In this document: piece after piece, positions 7,232-9,980 of the stretch
Layout: each line of letters starts with the position of its first letter
Position numbering within the stretch: the stretch's first letter is position 1
Translations under genes and position numbers: made by a program
From: Gammaproteobacteria bacterium
GTDB lineage: Bacteria > Pseudomonadota > Gammaproteobacteria > Pseudomonadales > UBA3067
Direction: 5' to 3'
NCBI GenBank assembly: GCA_019090565.1
Contig: JAHRVS010000195.1
Span: 1-9,980 of the forward strand
DNA: 9,980 bases
Notes under the pieces: generated by a model
Seen by the model: only the letters and a program-made list of their open reading frames with translations
Databases searched by the model: none
Told to the model about the DNA's origin: nothing

Positions 7232-7807
7232 TCACCGAATAACCATTTCCACGCCGGCATCGTAAACGCTGTTCACCATATCAACAATAATGTAAGCAGT
7301 GAGCCCCCATATTGTATACCCCTCATAAACAAAACCAGGGAACGAAAATTCCTGACCATTAAATTCATGTTTATAGGGGCTAATATTTTTCTCATCCATA
7401 AAAAATCGTAAAGGCGTCCTGAAAACGCTGTCCAGCTCATCTGAAGTAGGCTGCAGGTCAAGAGTTGAATCAATAATGCCCACATAAGGCGCTACATTAA
7501 GACCTGATCTAGCCACAATGGGCTTTAGGCCCCCTACAACATCTACCCACTCGGGGCGCAGGCCAACCTCTTCATGGGATTCTCTCAACGCCGTCACCAA
7601 GAGATCAGCGTCATCCTCTTCCCATTTTCCGCCAGGAAAGCAGACTTCACCAGGGTTTCTAGATAAGTGTTTAGTGCGACGAGTCAGTAACACCTCTGGT
7701 TCGGAGTTACAGTTTGTCAGAGCAACCAAAACAGCCGAGCTTGGCAGCTCAGGGTTAGCAAGGTCATATTGCTGACCAGAGATTGAGGAGCGAAGGTGAT
7801 CTAGCAT
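7232..7807 (-). CDS. nudL: CoA pyrophosphatase, Nudix family (NudL/UPF0035 type)
   Basis: The 191-residue protein carries the UPF0035 signature LLTRRTKHLSRNPGEVCF (40-57) leading into FPGG, which in known enzymes marks Nudix hydrolases acting on coenzyme A and its derivatives. The Nudix box spans 59-83, with the catalytic RESHEEVGL (75-83) supplying the Glu residues for metal binding. The rest, including IWGLTAYIIVDMVN (166-179), fits Pseudomonas-type homologues from memory. These enzymes cleave CoA to phosphopantetheine and 3',5'-ADP, probably removing damaged CoA. No Shine-Dalgarno sequence precedes the ATG at 7807. A TAATAT about 15 bases upstream could be a -10 box, which would make the transcript nearly leaderless. 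The next gene in the unit is the gamma carbonic anhydrase-like gene. Confidence 0.9.
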   Translation of the reverse strand: MLDHLRSSISGQQYDLANPELPSSAVLVALTNCNSEPEVLLTRRTKHLSRNPGEVCFPGGKWEEDDADLLVTALRESHEEVGLRPEWVDVVGGLKPIVARSGLNVAPYVGIIDSTLDLQPTSDELDSVFRTPLRFFMDEKNISPYKHEFNGQEFSFPGFVYEGYTIWGLTAYIIVDMVNSVYDAGVEMVIR

Positions 7808-7949
7808 AGTGTTTTGTAGAGCATATTATTTTCGATTTTAGTCGTGGCTACAGCAATAGAGCCCACCAAGGTTCTTTCCTAGATTACCTGAGTAAGCCCC
7901 CCTCCACAGCAATAACTTTACAAACCACACTGGTTATTCGTATTTGGTA

Positions 7950-7967
7950 TATAATTTCTAGTATAAA
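7950..7967 (+). promoter_or_regulatory. possible -10 boxes upstream of the DUF3135 gene
   Basis: A perfect TATAAT (7950-7955) and a TATAAA (7962-7967) lie close together in an AT-rich stretch. Neither has a good -35 box at normal spacing. The leader to the DUF3135 gene would be about 300 bases, which is long, so a closer unrecognised promoter is also possible. Confidence 0.25.
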
Positions 7968-7990
7968 TATCAATATGGAATATAAGAGTC

Positions 7991-8000
7991 CAGGCGCCTG
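7991..8000. repeat. perfect palindrome CAGGCGCCTG, possible operator
   Basis: CAGGCGCCTG is a perfect ten-base palindrome, GC-rich within an AT-rich divergent region and about 36 bases downstream of the TATAAT at 7950. It is flanked loosely by GGAAT (7977-7981) and ATTCC (8001-8005). This could be a regulator site; I do not recognise it as a known operator. Confidence 0.3.
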
Positions 8001-8263
8001 ATTCCAATAAACTTATTGCACAGCCCTCATACCCAAACCTACCTCCATAACAATGGAGAAAATGAAACGCACTTGGACGTTACAATTGCTCGCTTGATAC
8101 AAATGAAGCTATCGGCTTAGTATTGGATATGTGATTTCGAGGCATTACTTAAAACCTTTTAATATAAGGCTGCAAACTGCTTCTGACTTAAAGAATAAAC
8201 GCGTCCCATTATCGTTAAGCCGTAGCCAACAATTGGCATTTAAATATATGGAGGGCCATCAAG

Positions 8264-8632
8264 ATGCCTAGAAACATACCTGACTTTGATTACCTTGTTA
8301 CCTTAGCAACCAATAGCCCCCATGAGCTTGAGAAGCTAAGAACCAAACTGTGCGATCAAATTATAGAGTCTGCACCAACATCACAGCGCCGCCGATTAAG
8401 AGGCCTACAGTTTCAAATTGACATGGAGCGTCGCAAAGCCGCTACTCCGATGGCAGCTTGTATGCGCATATCAGAAATGATGCACAGCTCCTTTGATGAG
8501 CTTCGCCAGAAACTAAATGAAGCCACAGGCACTGAAACAGCCCCCCCTACAAATCAAGGAGCAAAACGGGCTAGTGCCGATAACCACAGCACAAGGGCTG
8601 CTGCGCGCGTCCTAAGCTTTCCTGAACGCTAA
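8264..8632 (+). CDS. DUF3135 domain-containing protein
   Basis: This small soluble protein (122 residues, mostly helical, no signal peptide or membrane segment) fits the DUF3135 family of unknown function found in proteobacteria. The recognisable core runs from DFDYLVTLA (7-15) through RRRLRGLQFQIDMERRKA (42-59) to PMAACMRISEMMHSSF (62-77), which I recall as the most conserved part. The tail (about 88-118) is rich in Ala, Thr and Asn and probably disordered. GGAGG lies nine bases before the ATG, a strong ribosome binding site that fixes the start. A convincing terminator follows, so it is probably transcribed alone. No function can be given from sequence; the basic core would allow nucleic-acid or protein contacts, but that is speculation. 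Confidence 0.85.
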   Translation: MPRNIPDFDYLVTLATNSPHELEKLRTKLCDQIIESAPTSQRRRLRGLQFQIDMERRKAATPMAACMRISEMMHSSFDELRQKLNEATGTETAPPTNQGAKRASADNHSTRAAARVLSFPER

Positions 8633-8652
8633 CAAACAACAGTCATAATTCC

Positions 8653-8708
8653 GCCTCCCAGACTTTGCACCCTCATAGATGCGAGTGACTACAAGGGAGG
8701 CATCTTTT
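8653..8708 (+). terminator. Rho-independent terminator after the DUF3135 gene
   Basis: GCCTCCC (8653-8659) pairs perfectly with GGGAGGC (8695-8701), and the sequence continues atcttttatattt. The 35 bases between contain a second helix, ACTTtGCA with TGCGAGT, with one bulged base and one U-G pair, so the structure is an extended two-part hairpin. The T-rich stretch follows only on the plus strand. It starts 20 bases after the DUF3135 stop. Confidence 0.6.
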
Positions 8709-8759
8709 ATATTTCGCCTCTCTCCTATACCCCTTCTCTTATTGCACGGTATACTTATA

Positions 8760-8797
8760 CCCATTGTGGCTCTTATATACATGGGGCTTTTTCTTGC
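8760..8797 (+). terminator. weak hairpin with T-run, possible second terminator
   Basis: CCCAT (8760-8764) and ATGGG (8781-8785) flank a 16-base loop and are followed by gctttttctt. The stem is only five bases, so this is a weak candidate. It may back up the stronger terminator at 8653 or be chance. Confidence 0.2.
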
Positions 8798-8905
8798 AAA
8801 GTGAATCCTTCCTACTTGTCACAATAGCTGGCTTCTAACCCAAGCCCCAATAGACACACATAGCTGTGCAGGTAAGCGGCAACTTCACCCTCTTTCTGGT
8901 TTATA

Positions 8906-8915
8906 GGTAATTACC
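8906..8915 (+). promoter_or_regulatory. palindrome GGTAATTACC directly before the Nudix start codon
   Basis: A perfect ten-base palindrome ends at the base before the ATG at 8916. Its left arm overlaps AGGT (8905-8908), the likely ribosome binding site. A protein bound here would sit at the translation start; the site may equally be chance in AT-rich DNA. Confidence 0.3.
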
Positions 8916-9455
8916 ATGAAATTCTGCAGCAGTTGCGGGTCGCCCGTGTCGCAGCAAATCCCGGAAGGCGACAGCCGACTCCGTTTTGTTTGTGGTGGGT
9001 GCAGCACCATTCATTACCAAAATCCTCGTATTATTGCAGGCTGCATTGTGGAGCATAATCAGCAGATACTGCTTTGCAAACGCGCAATAGAACCCAGAAA
9101 GGGCTACTGGACCTTGCCCGCGGGATTTATGGAAAATGGCGAAACGATTGAGGCGGGTGCTGTGCGTGAAACTTGGGAGGAGGCGCTTGCAAAAGTATCT
9201 GACCCTCAGCTTTATACGTTGTTCAACCTTCCTCACATCAGCCAAGTTTACGTTTTTTATCGCGGCGCTCTTCAAAGTGGCGCGTTTGGAGTAGGCGAAG
9301 AGACCCTTGAATCCAGACTGTTTCCAGAAAGTGAGATTCCATGGGATGAACTTGCCTTTCCAACTGTTCACAAAACCCTCAAGCATTTTTTTCGCGATAC
9401 GAAAAACAACGACTTTCCTATACGAATTGAAGACATCACCTTTCCGAGAAAGTAA
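8916..9455 (+). CDS. zinc-ribbon Nudix hydrolase
   Basis: The 179-residue protein begins with a zinc ribbon, C4-x2-C7 and C26-x2-C29 (FCSSCGSP, FVCGGCSTIHY). A Nudix fold (about 36-160) follows. The Nudix box begins at G70 in PAGFMENGETIE and has E76, RETWEE (84-89) and the metal-binding glutamates E88 and E89. The final Gly of the classical box (Gx5Ex7REUxEExGU) is absent: the sequence there is EEALAKV, as I recall is usual in this subgroup. Related zinc-ribbon Nudix enzymes include NADH/NAD pyrophosphatases, but the NudC signature downstream of the box (SQPWPFPxS) is not seen, so the substrate is unknown. AGGT seven bases before the ATG is a modest ribosome binding site. It lies 283 bases after the DUF3135 gene beyond a terminator, so it probably has its own promoter, which I could not place. 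Confidence 0.88.
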   Translation: MKFCSSCGSPVSQQIPEGDSRLRFVCGGCSTIHYQNPRIIAGCIVEHNQQILLCKRAIEPRKGYWTLPAGFMENGETIEAGAVRETWEEALAKVSDPQLYTLFNLPHISQVYVFYRGALQSGAFGVGEETLESRLFPESEIPWDELAFPTVHKTLKHFFRDTKNNDFPIRIEDITFPRK

Positions 9456-9910
9456 AACTCTAAACAGGGTGCTCAGAAGCTTGCCTTGGGGCTTAGTTAA
9501 CATAAAAACTGGGCGTTGCACACACTCCTTACTGGCGTACTTGTCATGCCTGGCAATACACTAATTTATTGCATCAAGCTCTAATTAAATATCGCGTAAC
9601 AACATTTGGGCTTGGGTATACTTGACGACTAAAAATCACCACAGAAATACCGACCAATCACCCTAACCTATAAGGTCGGCACTATACTAAAAAACAAGAA
9701 AAAAAAAGAAGAAAAAGAAAGGTTATATCCGACATCTTTAGATTGCGATGCGGCACTAGCTATCAGCTCACGTAAAAACAAGCCCACTTAGTTGCCTGCC
9801 AACCTCCTCGAGCCGACAAGCTTTTTTAACTCAAGAACTTGCAGCTGAATACCTATAACCATACATTAAAGCCTATCAGCATCGAATGGTTAGCCTAGAA
9901 AACAAGTGTT
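9456..9910. other. 455-bp region without a recognised gene
   Basis: The stretch between the zinc-ribbon Nudix gene and the right-edge gene shows no convincing coding frame. It contains an inverted repeat CCGACC/GGTCGG (9650-9655 and 9674-9679), a 27-base uninterrupted purine tract (9696-9722), a hairpin next to it (9729-9753), and a seven-base inverted repeat TAACCAT/ATGGTTA (9856-9862 and 9886-9892). No obvious terminator follows the Nudix gene on the plus strand. Confidence 0.5.
9696..9753 (-). terminator. candidate terminator for the right-edge minus-strand gene
   Basis: On the minus strand CCG-CATC (9747-9753) pairs with GATG-t-CGG (9729-9736) across a ten-base loop, with one bulged base. 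After eight bases a long T-rich pyrimidine tract follows, the complement of the purine run at 9696-9722. The eight-base gap and about 160 bases from the gene end make it less than classical. Confidence 0.35.
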
Positions 9911-9980
9911 TTAATGCGCCTTCTTACTTGTGAAGTACATCATGGCAACCTGGCCTGTCATCCAGTAATCTAACCACCGC
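9911..9980 (-). CDS. 3' end of an unidentified gene entering from the right edge
   Basis: On the minus strand one frame is open from the window edge and ends at TAA (9911-9913). It gives 22 residues, RWLDYWMTGQVAMMY then FTSKKAH. The other two frames close with less protein-like content (a TAG within three codons, and AVVRLLDDRPGCHDVLHK then TAA). The residue mix with a basic tail reads like a genuine C-terminus, but I do not recognise the family. Identification needs the sequence to the right. Confidence 0.4.
   Translation of the reverse strand, partial: RWLDYWMTGQVAMMYFTSKKAH

Larger units (their letters stand above)
7808..8263. other. 456-bp non-coding divergent region between nudL and the DUF3135 gene
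   Basis: I find no convincing gene here on either strand. The left half is AT-rich and contains promoter-like boxes (7950-7967). A perfect ten-base palindrome lies at 7991-8000. A CTCCAT-aaca-ATGGAG hairpin covers 8043-8058. Short open frames (8 to 26 codons) lack ribosome binding sites. No tRNA cloverleaf or known RNA family was recognised by eye. Confidence 0.5.

Noticed and set aside
8053..8097. A 14-codon frame containing MKRTW, recalling the start of ribosomal protein L34 (MKRTF)
   Set aside because: It stops after 14 codons, the residues after MKRT do not fit L34, and no ribosome binding site precedes it.
8159..8239. A 26-codon minus-strand frame (MPIVGYGLTIMGRVYSL and on)
   Set aside because: No Shine-Dalgarno sequence precedes it and nothing supports it beyond an open frame; likely chance.
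8901..9521. A 206-codon open frame on the minus strand opposite the zinc-ribbon Nudix gene
   Set aside because: It is a mirror of a well-supported gene with zinc ribbon and Nudix box; its translation shows no recognisable motif and has a composition unlike the neighbours.
9480..9610. Inverted, TAAC/GTTA-bearing sequence checked as a possible integron attC site
   Set aside because: The core sites do not match the attC consensus and no integrase or cassette structure is present.
9788..9862. A 24-codon minus-strand frame (MVIGIQLQVLELKKLVG and on)
   Set aside because: The only upstream purine motif is too far from the ATG, and the frame has no recognisable family.
1..9980. Mobile elements, CRISPR arrays, tRNA or a defence island
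   Set aside because: No transposase or integrase, no regularly spaced repeats, no cloverleaf signature, and the genes are conserved housekeeping types in conserved order.

Overview
The window looks like a chromosomal housekeeping segment from a gammaproteobacterium. The main argument is gene order: rpsP-ffh on one strand, with a divergent ypjD-corB pair beside ffh. From general knowledge this order is shared with Escherichia coli and Pseudomonas. The DUF748, DUF3135 and zinc-ribbon Nudix genes resemble those of Pseudomonas and related marine gammaproteobacteria. Base composition looks moderate and even. I see no integrase, transposase, phage gene, CRISPR array, tRNA or rRNA.

Layout, left to right. 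Positions 1-71 (minus) hold the 5' end of rpsP (ribosomal protein S16). It is preceded by a leader with a likely promoter and three consecutive stem-loops. ffh, the SRP GTPase, fills 320-1678 (minus). A 248-bp divergent control region separates it from a plus-strand group: ypjD-like (1927-2730), corB/yfjD-like (2769-4043) and a long DUF748/AsmA-like envelope protein (4114-6627). The start of the DUF748 gene is disturbed. An ATG overlapping the corB stop runs out of frame after 12 codons, yet one extra A in an A5 run would give a natural N-terminus with a complete membrane anchor. The group converges on a minus-strand pair: a nudL-type CoA pyrophosphatase (7232-7807) followed by a gamma-class carbonic anhydrase-like protein (6656-7183).

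A 456-bp non-coding divergent region comes next, then a DUF3135 gene (8264-8632) with a good terminator, and a zinc-ribbon Nudix hydrolase (8916-9455). The last 455 bp before 9911 look non-coding apart from inverted repeats and a long purine tract. The right edge (9911-9980, minus) carries what appears to be the last 22 codons of an unidentified gene.

Functionally, the left part serves translation and co-translational membrane targeting (S16, Ffh) together with inner-membrane and envelope proteins (YpjD, CorB, DUF748). The right part holds small enzymes of nucleotide/cofactor clean-up. I found no new multi-gene system. The observations most worth checking are the disturbed DUF748 start and the structured rpsP leader.
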